The notes below the pieces were generated by a model. It saw only the letters and a list, made by a program, of their open reading frames with translations, was not told the DNA's origin and made no database searches. A stretch of 64,000 bases of DNA from Prolixibacteraceae bacterium (GTDB lineage Bacteria; Bacteroidota; Bacteroidia; Bacteroidales; Prolixibacteraceae), in assembly GCA_023229575.1 (NCBI GenBank), contig JALNYZ010000009.1, positions 62,001 through 126,000 of the forward strand, in the 5' to 3' direction. Position 1 is the first letter of the stretch. Every line of letters begins with the position of its first letter. Shown piece after piece: positions 35,636 through 44,200 of this stretch. The position numbers and the translations under genes were made by a program.

Positions 35636-36451
35636 ATGGAAATAAGATATATTTGTACATATTGGGGCCAGGGGCATTTGCCGGTAAATGAATTTGTAGC
35701 TAAAGCAGTGGAAGCGGGGTACGACGGAATTGAGATTGGTATTCCAATTTATGAAAAATTCACATCTTCAGCATTAAGGGCTATTGAGAATTCGGGCGTC
35801 AGCTTTATCGCACAGCAGTATTTACAACCGGTAATAGAATCGTTTGACCGATACCGTGGTAGGTTGAATGAATATTTAGCTTTTTTGGCTGCATTAAATC
35901 CCATCTTCATCAACTCGCACACAGGAAAGGATTTTTATTCATTTGAAGAAAATGCTATTTTAATCGAGGATTGTTTCCGCTTTTCCAATCAGACTGGGAT
36001 TCAGGTCTTTCATGAAACGCATCGTGGTCGGTTCTCTTACCACGCTAGCAACCTTTTGCCCTATATCGACAAATTTGAGAACCTCAAACTTACTGCTGAT
36101 CTATCCCATTTTTGCGTTGTTTCAGAAAGTCTTCTGGAAGATCAGGAAGATATTCTTGATAAAATTTTGGCCCGTTGCACATATATTCATGCCCGGGTAG
36201 GTTTTGGTCAGGCCGCACAGGTAAATCATCCATTTGCACCTGAATGGCAGACTACATTGGATCGTTTTGTAGGATGGTGGCAAAGAATAATTGAATTAGC
36301 AAAATCCAAAAGGAGTGGAATATTTTACATTTGTCCTGAATTTGGACCGGCTCCTTATATGCCGACTCTTCCATTTACACAACAATCGGTTGCAAATCAA
36401 TGGGATATTAATATTGAGATGATGAAATACCTTAAGAAGGAATTGAAGTAA
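35636..36451 (+). CDS. Sugar phosphate isomerase/epimerase-like TIM barrel
   Basis: 271-residue cytoplasmic AP-endonuclease-2/xylose-isomerase-like barrel. Likely metal ligands are Glu127 (FHETH), Asp155 (TADLSHF), a His near 190 (YIHARVGFG) and Glu235 (CPEFGP). Different subfamily from 19863-20771: the chain starts directly with the first strand (IRYICTYWG) and has a GQ-containing active-site loop. Together with the downstream PhyH oxygenase and ceramidase-like hydrolase it forms an operon often met in environmental Bacteroidota and Planctomycetes, of unknown substrate. No signal peptide. Confidence 0.83.
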   Translation: MEIRYICTYWGQGHLPVNEFVAKAVEAGYDGIEIGIPIYEKFTSSALRAIENSGVSFIAQQYLQPVIESFDRYRGRLNEYLAFLAALNPIFINSHTGKDFYSFEENAILIEDCFRFSNQTGIQVFHETHRGRFSYHASNLLPYIDKFENLKLTADLSHFCVVSESLLEDQEDILDKILARCTYIHARVGFGQAAQVNHPFAPEWQTTLDRFVGWWQRIIELAKSKRSGIFYICPEFGPAPYMPTLPFTQQSVANQWDINIEMMKYLKKELK

Positions 36452-36503
36452 TTTCCATCTGATATTCGGAATTTAAAATTTAAAATCACAGAAATATTGT
36501 AAT

Positions 36504-37280
36504 ATGACAGGCAAGTATAAAGTAACCCCCGAGCAAACAGCGTTTTTCAACGACCAGGGATATCTGCTGGTAAAGGATATTATCTCGGCTGAAGAGGTTC
36601 TGCGCTACTCCGGGATTTATGATAAGTTTTTGGATGGAACCATTGATGCCGGGAAAAACCGCGCTGATCTTGGTATTGGTATGGCAAAATCGGGTCAAGT
36701 GGAAGCCATTACGCAAATCATGTGGCCAAGTGATTTTATGCCGGCGCTGTTAGAAATGTCATTTCACCATCGGGTACTTTCCATTTCCCGTGATTTGCTT
36801 GGTAAGGATATGGACTTTGATTTTGATATGCTGATCAGTAAAGCCCCGGGTACAAATAGTCCTACTCCCTGGCACCAGGATGCAGCTTATTGGATTAATA
36901 TGCCAGATACGAGGGCAGTCAGTTGTTGGATGACGTTGGATGATTCCACCAAAGAAAATGGATGTATGTGGTATGTCCCGGGATCCCACAAACTACCTTT
37001 GCGCCCCCATCGATTTGCGGGGAAAGTTGGCGGAGCGCTGATGTGTGATTGTTCGGAAGAAGAGGGTCTGGCCATTGAGATTAAGCCGGGTTCATGTATC
37101 TTTCATCACGGACATACCCTTCATTATAGTCGTGGCAACTCAACCCCTGGCAACCGAAGGGCTTTTATCATTAACCTCAGACCTGAGACGATGATCGCTT
37201 TGGAACGTGAAAAGGGATACGACCATGGTCGGGGAGGCAATGCCGCAGACAGGCAACTGCGAAATCAAGAGATAAAATAA
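36504..37280 (+). CDS. Phytanoyl-CoA dioxygenase (PhyH) family oxygenase
   Basis: Fe(II)/2-oxoglutarate oxygenase, cytoplasmic, 258 residues. Facial triad: His124 and Asp126 (PWHQDAAYW) and a distal His in the FHHGHTLHYS stretch (about 201-207), with the 2-oxoglutarate-binding Arg in GNRRAF. The helix-rich N-terminus (FFNDQGYLLVKDIIS) is typical. Such enzymes hydroxylate small carbon chains; in glycan loci their substrates are unknown. Gap 52 bases from the isomerase and 71 to the ceramidase-like gene, no terminator, so likely one transcript. Confidence 0.88.
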   Translation: MTGKYKVTPEQTAFFNDQGYLLVKDIISAEEVLRYSGIYDKFLDGTIDAGKNRADLGIGMAKSGQVEAITQIMWPSDFMPALLEMSFHHRVLSISRDLLGKDMDFDFDMLISKAPGTNSPTPWHQDAAYWINMPDTRAVSCWMTLDDSTKENGCMWYVPGSHKLPLRPHRFAGKVGGALMCDCSEEEGLAIEIKPGSCIFHHGHTLHYSRGNSTPGNRRAFIINLRPETMIALEREKGYDHGRGGNAADRQLRNQEIK

Positions 37281-37351
37281 GATCCGTGCAAATCAAGGTT
37301 TTACACAAATTAGTTCACATTATAATTTTTACAACTTAATAAAATCAGGTT

Positions 37352-38881
37352 ATGCAAAATAATATTGTTTCAGGAAAAAAAAGGGGTGAAAGCCAACACA
37401 TCGCATTGTTAAAAGTTTCAATGCCCCAATTGGCGGTAATAATTTTCTCTCTTTTCATTGCTACACTGGGTAGTACAGCGAATTCACAAGGCCAACAACT
37501 AAATATTGGTGTGGCTACAGCCGACATTACCCCGGTCCTGCCTGTTGCCCTTGATGGCCAGATGTATTTGCGGGTGGCAAAAGAGGTAGAAACCCCACTT
37601 TCGGCCAGCGTTTTGGTAATGGAATCCCGTCAGGGAAGTAAATCAATGGAATCTGTGGTTTTCGTATCCTGTGAATTGGTGGCGGTTCCTTCAGATTTAT
37701 TGGCAATGGTTCGCAAAGAGGTGCACCAACGATTGCCAGAATTAGATGTGAATAAGATCGTTATGAATGCCATCCATACACATACGGCCCCTGTTGTCAG
37801 GTATGGGCTTTATGATATCCCTAAGGAGATTACCCAAATTGAAGCCTATTACACCTTCTTCACAAAGCGTGTTTCAGATGCCATTGAAGAGGCCTGGAAA
37901 AGCAGGGCACCGGGCAGTATAACCTGGGGACTTAGTCAGGCGAAGGTCGGGTACAACCGTCGGGCAACCTATTCTGACAACTCTTCAAAGATGTATGGAA
38001 AAACCAATCAGGATGATTTTAGGGGGATAGAAGGCTATGAAGACCAAAATGTGAATACCTTGTTTGTTTGGAACCAGGCCGGCAAACTTACAGCCGTCAG
38101 CATTGATGTTGCTTGTCCTGCACAGGAAGTCGAGCATAGGGAAAAAATCAATGCAGATTATTGGTTTCCTGTCAGAAATGCCTTGCGCAAACAGTTTGGT
38201 CCAAAACTTTGTGTGCTGGGTTGGATTGCGGCAGCAGGAGATCAGTCACCACACTTGATGTACGGCCAGGCTGGAGAGGAGCGAATGCGCAACCTGCGCA
38301 AACTGGACCGTTTGGATGAAATAGCGCGCCGCGTAGTAAATGCCGTTGAGGATGCATATGAAGTTGTTAAGTCGGATCGCCACAAGGAGATAAAATTGGT
38401 ACATGAGGTCGAAAAAATTTCATTGCCAATGAGGATCGTATCGGATGCAGAATATGAGCAGTGTAAGATTGAGGTGAACAAAGCGAAGGAGCAAATAGCC
38501 AAAGATCCAAAATCATCCGACCAGCTATTCAGAAAGTTAAACTGGGAAGGAGATGTAGTCCGGCGATATGAGGAACAGAAAACCAATCCGCACCCAATGT
38601 ATGATACTGAGATACATGTGCTCAGGATTGGGGATGTTGCTGTATGTACCAACTCTTTCGAACTTTTCACAGATTACGGCATCGCTATTCAGGCACGGAG
38701 CCTGGCAGTGCAGACATTTGTTATTCAACATGTAGGCCCGGGAACCTATCTTCCAACAGAAAAAGCTGTTAAGGGCGGTAGTTACAGTGCGATCATAGAG
38801 AGTAACCTGGTAGGACCGGAGGGTGGGCAGATTTTGGTTGACCGCACAGTAAAATTGATTAATGGCATGTTTGCGCAATAA
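37352..38881 (+). CDS. Neutral ceramidase-like hydrolase (second copy)
   Basis: Paralogue of the gene at 29605, 509 residues. It keeps NAIHTHTAP (His142, His144) and GDQSPH (Ser299) and again lacks the Ig-like C-terminal domain. The same blocks are shared along the whole chain (ITWGLS, NRRATYSDNSSKMYG, CPAQEVEHRE, TEIHVLRIGDVA, YLPTEKAVKGGSYSA). The leader is about 48 residues, with the export core VIIFSLFIATLGSTANSQG. Last gene of the isomerase-PhyH unit. Two copies within one locus suggest distinct substrates or stages. Ceramide cleavage is family knowledge only. Confidence 0.82.
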   Translation: MQNNIVSGKKRGESQHIALLKVSMPQLAVIIFSLFIATLGSTANSQGQQLNIGVATADITPVLPVALDGQMYLRVAKEVETPLSASVLVMESRQGSKSMESVVFVSCELVAVPSDLLAMVRKEVHQRLPELDVNKIVMNAIHTHTAPVVRYGLYDIPKEITQIEAYYTFFTKRVSDAIEEAWKSRAPGSITWGLSQAKVGYNRRATYSDNSSKMYGKTNQDDFRGIEGYEDQNVNTLFVWNQAGKLTAVSIDVACPAQEVEHREKINADYWFPVRNALRKQFGPKLCVLGWIAAAGDQSPHLMYGQAGEERMRNLRKLDRLDEIARRVVNAVEDAYEVVKSDRHKEIKLVHEVEKISLPMRIVSDAEYEQCKIEVNKAKEQIAKDPKSSDQLFRKLNWEGDVVRRYEEQKTNPHPMYDTEIHVLRIGDVAVCTNSFELFTDYGIAIQARSLAVQTFVIQHVGPGTYLPTEKAVKGGSYSAIIESNLVGPEGGQILVDRTVKLINGMFAQ

Positions 38882-38907
38882 TATATTGCATTAGAGTCCA
38901 ATTTTGT

Positions 38908-38971
38908 GCAAATAGAGTGTCATTAATTGAAAATGCAGTAGTTTTTTGAGAAACTACAGGCCATAACTTTG
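38908..38971 (+). promoter_or_regulatory. 42-bp shared upstream element plus exact -7 box (copy 2)
   Basis: Copy of the 35561 element (37 of 42 identical) in front of the second ECF sigma gene. Here the -7 box is exact: TAACTTTG at 38964-38971. The element's 3' end TTTTTTGA supplies a TTTG 15 nt before the -7 box, shorter than the usual 19-21. The conserved length upstream of a promoter points to a shared activator or sigma recognising both units. Confidence 0.65.
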
Positions 38972-38994
38972 TTAATTCTTGTTAAAAAATGCAA

Positions 38995-39112
38995 TGATCA
39001 GTTTTATATAGCCCTCTGATCACATGGGTTTGTAATTTAGACTGAATATTTGAACTTTTCCGGGAGTAATTTCTGAGAAATAGTTAGCTTTATACTTTAG
39101 GGAACTAACTAT
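38995..39112 (+). promoter_or_regulatory. Long structured leader of the second ECF sigma gene
   Basis: Between the -7 box and the sigma ATG lie about 155 bases containing two perfect inverted repeats: TGATCAG / CTGATCA (38995-39001, 39016-39022) and ATAGTTAG / CTAACTAT (39080-39087, 39105-39112). The second encloses TATACTTTAG, a weak -7-like sequence. They may be operators or mRNA hairpins; the sequence alone does not decide. Confidence 0.4.
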
Positions 39113-39127
39113 CTTAACAAACGTCCT

Positions 39128-39736
39128 ATGAAGAAGCAGGATAACAACGACTATCATGCTATTTGGGAATCGTTTATAACAAACGGCAATCATGAAGCCA
39201 TAGGAATGATCTATTTTGGTCATTACGACTTGCTGTATAATTTTGGTTTGAAGTATACAAAAGATGTTCAGGTCATTGAAGATGCAATTCAAAATACCTT
39301 CGGTTATTTTCTTAAAACTGGCCGCAAACTAAGCCCCGTCACCAATTTACGCTCGTTTCTCCTTCAATCATTTCGCCATCGGTTGCTTCTCGAACTTAAA
39401 CGCAGAAGCAGAATTTTTCACATGCATGCGATTGAAGCTAAAAACGTTGGTTCACACGAGCCGGAAGTCAATGAAAAAATAGAACAGGAATGGAGCAGCT
39501 GGCTAGGGAAAAAAATTTCCAAATGCATGGAACGTCTTACCGGGAAGCAGAAGGAGATACTCTATCTGCGTTTCCAATGTGACCTTTCCTATGCTGAGAT
39601 TGCATCCATGCTGGATATCACGGTCGATTCGTGCTACAAGATGACCTATCGTTCCCTCAAAGAGCTTCGGGAGGATATAGAAGAATTGGAATCCATCGGG
39701 CATCGCTTGATTATGTTTTTCATGATAAAATCCTGA
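39128..39736 (+). CDS. ECF RNA polymerase sigma factor (Bacteroidota type)
   Basis: 202 residues: sigma region 2 about 25-95 (DVQVIEDAIQNTFGYFLKTG, RSFLLQSFRHRLLLEL) and region 4 about 135-185 (LTGKQKEILYLRFQCDLSYAEIASMLDITVDSCYKMTYRSLKELR). It should activate the downstream SusCD genes under FecR control. Unlike many such pairs it is not co-translated with FecR: a 258-bp gap with a strong terminator separates them. The C-terminal SIGHRLIMFFMIKS extension is hydrophobic and unusual. Confidence 0.92.
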   Translation: MKKQDNNDYHAIWESFITNGNHEAIGMIYFGHYDLLYNFGLKYTKDVQVIEDAIQNTFGYFLKTGRKLSPVTNLRSFLLQSFRHRLLLELKRRSRIFHMHAIEAKNVGSHEPEVNEKIEQEWSSWLGKKISKCMERLTGKQKEILYLRFQCDLSYAEIASMLDITVDSCYKMTYRSLKELREDIEELESIGHRLIMFFMIKS

Positions 39737-39796
39737 AAGTTATTCTCATTTATTGATAGGCCCTCCTGTCGGCCGGCATATAAATATTGCATTTTC

Positions 39797-39836
39797 AAAA
39801 AAAAACACTTTTTTTCAAAAAAAGGTGTTTTTTTTT
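39797..39836. terminator. A/T-rich bidirectional terminator after the sigma gene
   Basis: CACTTTTTTT and AAAAAAAGGTG (one bulged G) form a stem flanked by nine As on the left and a long T-run on the right, so it can end transcripts on either strand. It separates the sigma gene from FecR. Confidence 0.75.
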
Positions 39837-39941
39837 GTCCAGATTTCATTTTTGCCTGACTCTTATACTAAACTAAGCTTATCAGATACAAAACACATCC
39901 CGGTAAACCGGAACGAATGAGAAAACAATCAGCCATAAGCG

Positions 39942-39958
39942 GATCGGCTATACCGATC
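39942..39958 (+). promoter_or_regulatory. Hairpin/dyad in the FecR leader
   Basis: GATCGG-CTATA-CCGATC is a perfect 6-bp inverted repeat 37 bases before the FecR ATG; a smaller CCGGT-AA-ACCGG repeat precedes it at 39900-39911. Operator or leader hairpin; no further evidence. Confidence 0.3.
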
Positions 39959-39994
39959 TAAACTATTTGATCTTAAAATTCAAAATTTTAAAAA

Positions 39995-41158
39995 ATGAAC
40001 CTTAATCGTTTCAACTCATATAGTGCAGAGGATTTTGTTATCGATGAAATATTCTGTGAGATTGTTGGTGGGGGTACACCTGCCGTTCAAAATCTAAAAG
40101 AACAGTTTCCATTTAAGAAACATGAGATTGATTTAGCTGTAGAGATGCTTAACAAACTGCAGAGTTTGGAATTTCAACAATCTCCTGAAAAAAAACTTGA
40201 GCAGTGGGACCAAATTCTTAAAAATAAGCGAAAATCCATCAGGTTCACGATTTTCAGGATTGCGGCCGCTGTGCTTTTGATTATCGGAAGTACCGCCATC
40301 GCCTATTATCAACTGTCGAGACACTCCATTATCAACCAATTAGCCTCCACAAAGGAGGTTAATTATGCAAATGCAAGGTTGATCTTGGTTGACGGAGAGC
40401 AAATCGACATTGGCCAAAACCGGCCAAATATTAAATATTCAGCCGATGGGGCCGGTGTTTTAGTCAATGATTCAACCGAAAAGCGGCAATCGGTCAATAC
40501 GGATGGGTTTAATCAGGTCATCGTTCCCTTTGGTCAACATACCTATTTAATCCTGTCTGACGGAACAAAGGTTTGGATCAACTCGGGATCACGCCTTGTT
40601 TATTCCCCGGTTTTTAAAGGGAAAAGCAGGGAAGTTTTTTTGGAAGGGGAGGCCTATTTTGAAGTTACGAAAGACGAAAATAAACCTTTTTATGTTGGAA
40701 CGAATGCATTCCGTGTAAAAGTATACGGAACGAAGTTCGATGTACAGGCTTACAAACAAAACAATGAATACAATACCATTTTGATGGAGGGAAAAGTAAG
40801 TCTTGAAGCAAACAAGGGTGGGATAATGGCGAAGGAACAATTTCTTTACCCGGATCAAAAGGCCACGCTATCAGATAATAAGAAAGATTTTCTTGTTTCT
40901 GAAGTCGCCAATATTGAAAACTATACCGCCTGGAAAGATGGATACCTGCTCTTTAAAAATGAGGCTTTTCAATCCATCTTAAAACGGGTATCCCACTATT
41001 ACAATGTTGATATTGAACTTAATGATGAGATTCAGGTTAGACGGTTGTCCGGAAAACTTGACTTAAAAGAGGACCCGGAAAGGGTACTGGAAGGTTTGGC
41101 CTTAATTTCGAAAATCCGTTTTGTAAAAACCAATAATAAATATCGTTTTTATGAGTAA
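39995..41158 (+). CDS. FecR-family anti-sigma factor
   Basis: 387 residues: cytoplasmic part about 1-80, one membrane span about 85-107 (IAAAVLLIIGSTAIAYY), a periplasmic spacer rich in Asp/Asn, the FecR core (GQHTYLILSDGTKVWINSGS, REVFLEGEAYFEV, VYGTKFDVQAY, ILMEGKVSLE) and DUF4974 at the end (RRLSGKLDLKEDPERVLEGLALI). It transduces the signal from the next SusC's STN domain to the sigma factor at 39128. Longer than its partner at 22890 because of an extra spacer before the FecR core. The start codon ATG 39995 follows an AT-rich leader. Confidence 0.94.
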   Translation: MNLNRFNSYSAEDFVIDEIFCEIVGGGTPAVQNLKEQFPFKKHEIDLAVEMLNKLQSLEFQQSPEKKLEQWDQILKNKRKSIRFTIFRIAAAVLLIIGSTAIAYYQLSRHSIINQLASTKEVNYANARLILVDGEQIDIGQNRPNIKYSADGAGVLVNDSTEKRQSVNTDGFNQVIVPFGQHTYLILSDGTKVWINSGSRLVYSPVFKGKSREVFLEGEAYFEVTKDENKPFYVGTNAFRVKVYGTKFDVQAYKQNNEYNTILMEGKVSLEANKGGIMAKEQFLYPDQKATLSDNKKDFLVSEVANIENYTAWKDGYLLFKNEAFQSILKRVSHYYNVDIELNDEIQVRRLSGKLDLKEDPERVLEGLALISKIRFVKTNNKYRFYE

Positions 41159-41176
41159 CTAACCGTTTTGTAGATG

Positions 41177-41251
41177 AAAAAACCGGTTAATGGTCGAAAC
41201 ATTAACCGGCTAAAGTAAATCATGCCGCTAGGCAACATGTTTAATTAATTC
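41177..41251 (-). ncRNA. Predicted cis-antisense RNA opposite the second STN-SusC leader
   Basis: Same layout as 23920-23996. Minus-strand TACTTTTG (41263-41256) is an exact -7 box starting opposite the A of the susC ATG. After 46 nt there is a perfect 10-bp hairpin (41209-41200 with 41192-41183, 7-nt loop) followed directly by six Ts (41182-41177). The plus strand has no T-run after the hairpin. The two loci share geometry, not stem sequence, which argues for selected function. The hairpin also lies inside a 14-codon plus-strand mini-frame (41174-41218), which I think is incidental. Start 41251 is estimated. Confidence 0.52.
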
Positions 41252-41262
41252 AATTCAAAAGT

Positions 41263-44200
41263 ATGAAAAAAGATCCAAATGATTGCTCTTTCCTCTTGGG
41301 AAAGAGGTTAAAGATTAATTGGCTAGCTATGAAATTGTTAACGATTTTGCTCTTTACCGGTTCGATGACATTGTCGGCCAGTTCCTATTCCCAGAAGACA
41401 AAAATTGACTTGCACCTGCAAAACTCTTCATTGTCAGAAATATTTAGTTTGATTGAAAAATCGAGCGACTTTATTTTTTTCTACAATGATGAGATTTTAA
41501 ATGATAAAGTCAGAAAATCGGTTTCTGTGGATGGAGAGAAGATCGAGGTAATTCTTGAGCAGTTGTTTGAGGGAACAAATATTGCCTACAAGATTGATGA
41601 CAGGCAGGTTTTCCTATACAACAAGGATGATTTAAAATCACTTGAAACCCTCGTTTCCATTTCCTTAGTTCAACAACCTAAGAATAAGGAGGTTTCAGGA
41701 ACTGTGCACGACTCAAAGGGACAACCATTGCCCGGGGCCACCATCCTGATCAAAGGGACAACCTTGGGTATTGTTACCGATATTGATGGAAAATTCAGGT
41801 TTAATGTTCCGCTCGATGCGAAAACACTGGTAATTTCCTTTGTCGGTATGAAGTCACAGGAAATCGCGATTGCAGCGAAAAGAACTTTCGATGTTGTGCT
41901 GGCAGAGGAGACAGTTGGATTGGAAGAGGTAGTGGCTGTGGGGTACAGCATTCAAAAGAAGGAGTCTGTTGTAGGCGCCATCTCACAAGTAAATAATGCT
42001 GCATTGATGCAGTCAGGATCCCCCAATATTACCAGTTCCTTGTCGGGTAAGCTTTCTGGTGTTTTGACCATACAGCAAACCGGCTTACCCGGACAAAGTC
42101 AATCTGAAATTATTATCCGGGGTTTGTCCAGTTGGAGTGGTTCAGCGCCATTGATCCTGATTGACGGTGTCGAACGTGATTTTCAGGATATGGATCCCAA
42201 TGAAGTCAATACGATTTCGGTGTTGAAGGATGCGTCTGCCACTGCAGTATTCGGATCCAAAGGCGCCAATGGGGTTATTCTTGTAACCACCAAACGTGGG
42301 AAATTGGGCAAGCCTCAAATTACTTTTACAGGTTCTGCAGGGGTTGAGTCAGCCACAAGATTGCCCTCCTTTGTTGATTCATACACCACCTTGTCAATGA
42401 TGAATGTTGCCAGGATGAATTCTCAGAGGTTCAAAGAACTGACCCCGCAAAATATCCTCAATGAATACCGTAATCCTTCCTCCCCGTTAAAAGCAATTCA
42501 ATATCCGAGTGTCGATTGGATCGGTATGCTTACCAAACCATTTGCCCCATCGGCCAATTCCAACCTTAGTGTTACCGGTGGTACAGAGTTTGTAAAATAT
42601 TTTTTGATGCTTGGGGACCAGTATGAAGGCAGTTTATTAAAATATGCAAAAAGTGGATATTCTGATGCCAATTATTGGTTTCACCGGTTTAATTACCGGG
42701 CCAATCTGGATTTCACCCTCTCCAAAACAACTCAGTTGTCGCTCAACATAGGAGGCGAAGTAGGGATTAGAAACCAGCCAACCGAAGCCTTTTATGGTGA
42801 CTGGAAAGACTTCTATGGTGCAGCGGTAAGCGATTTCCCCGCAAATTATCCCGATTGGGTATTGAAACAGATTCCGGATACCGACTATCCCAATGCCACT
42901 GGTTTAAGGAGAGCGGCCACTACCGGAAGCTTCATTCTGAATCCATGGAGCAACGTAAACACAGGTTCTTTCTCACGATCTTTGGATTCTAAGTTGTTTA
43001 CCGACCTTGTTTTGGACCAAAAACTCGACTTTATTACGAAAGGGTTATCATTGAAAGGTAAAGTCGCGCTAAATACTTACTACAATCACCAGATATTGTA
43101 TGCCAATTACACCAACCCAGCCTATCGGATCATCTGGTCCAGGGTAGGAGTGGACGCGAATGGCGATGGAATTGTTGATCAAAACCCCTGGGAACGGGAT
43201 GGACAGGGCCAGGAATATTATACCCCGCCCAAACTGGATATGAATGTAGGAGGATTGACCGGTAGTTATTACTACGATCGTTATTTCGAGGGCTCCTTAA
43301 ATTACAGCAATACTTTCGGGAAACATTCTGTTACAGGATTGGCGCTGATCAATTTTCAGGAAAAAGACCGTGGAACAGAATTCCCCTACTACAATGAAGC
43401 GCTCGTTGGCAGGGCAACTTACGATTATTCACATAAATATTTTGCTGAGATTAACATCGGATATACCGGCTCTGAAAGGTTTGCACCAAGTAACCGATTC
43501 GGGTTCTTTCCTTCAGGCGCCATCGGATGGACCATCTCAGAGGAGAAATTCTTTAAAAATAACGTAGCCTGGATGAACAAGCTGAAGTTGCGCTACTCCG
43601 ACGGAGTGGTTGGTAGTGATTACGCCGCTAGCCGATGGCTTTACAAGAGCGATTTCTATTTAGACTATGCAGGAATTGTCACTGAAGACAAAGGTGCAAA
43701 TACTTCTGCCCAGTGGGAAGAGGCAAGGAAAAGGGACCTGGGGATCGAAATAGGTATTTTCAAGAACCGTTTCACATTCAGTGTGGATTTGTTCGACGAA
43801 CAGCGTTCTAAAATGCTGATGACGCCGTTGAGTACAACCTTCCTGATTGGCAATTCATTTAAAGACCTGAACATTGGCCGTATAAAAAAACATGGAATAG
43901 AAGTTGAGGCTGAGTACAATAATACGACGGCCAACAATATCAACTATTTTATTAAGGGAAACTTTTCGTTCAATGAAAACCGCATTTTATTCAGGGACGA
44001 TCCGGTTTATGCCCCCGACTATACCAAGGCTGCGGGTAAACCCTTGGGCGCCCAATTAAATGGGGAGACACTGACCGGTACCGGATATTTTACCTCAGTG
44101 GATGACGTACACATCAATCCTTCCCCAATCGCATTGGAGAAACTTTATGTAGGCGATTATAAATTTTTGGATTACAATGCTGATGGGATTGTCAGTAGTG

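Noticed and set aside
41174..41218. 14-codon mini-ORF (MKKPVNGRNINRLK) over the hairpin between FecR and SusC, as an attenuator leader peptide
   Set aside because: The other FecR/SusC gap has only ATG-AAA-AAG-stop at the matching place, the hairpin has no plus-strand T-run, and the antisense explanation fits both loci.
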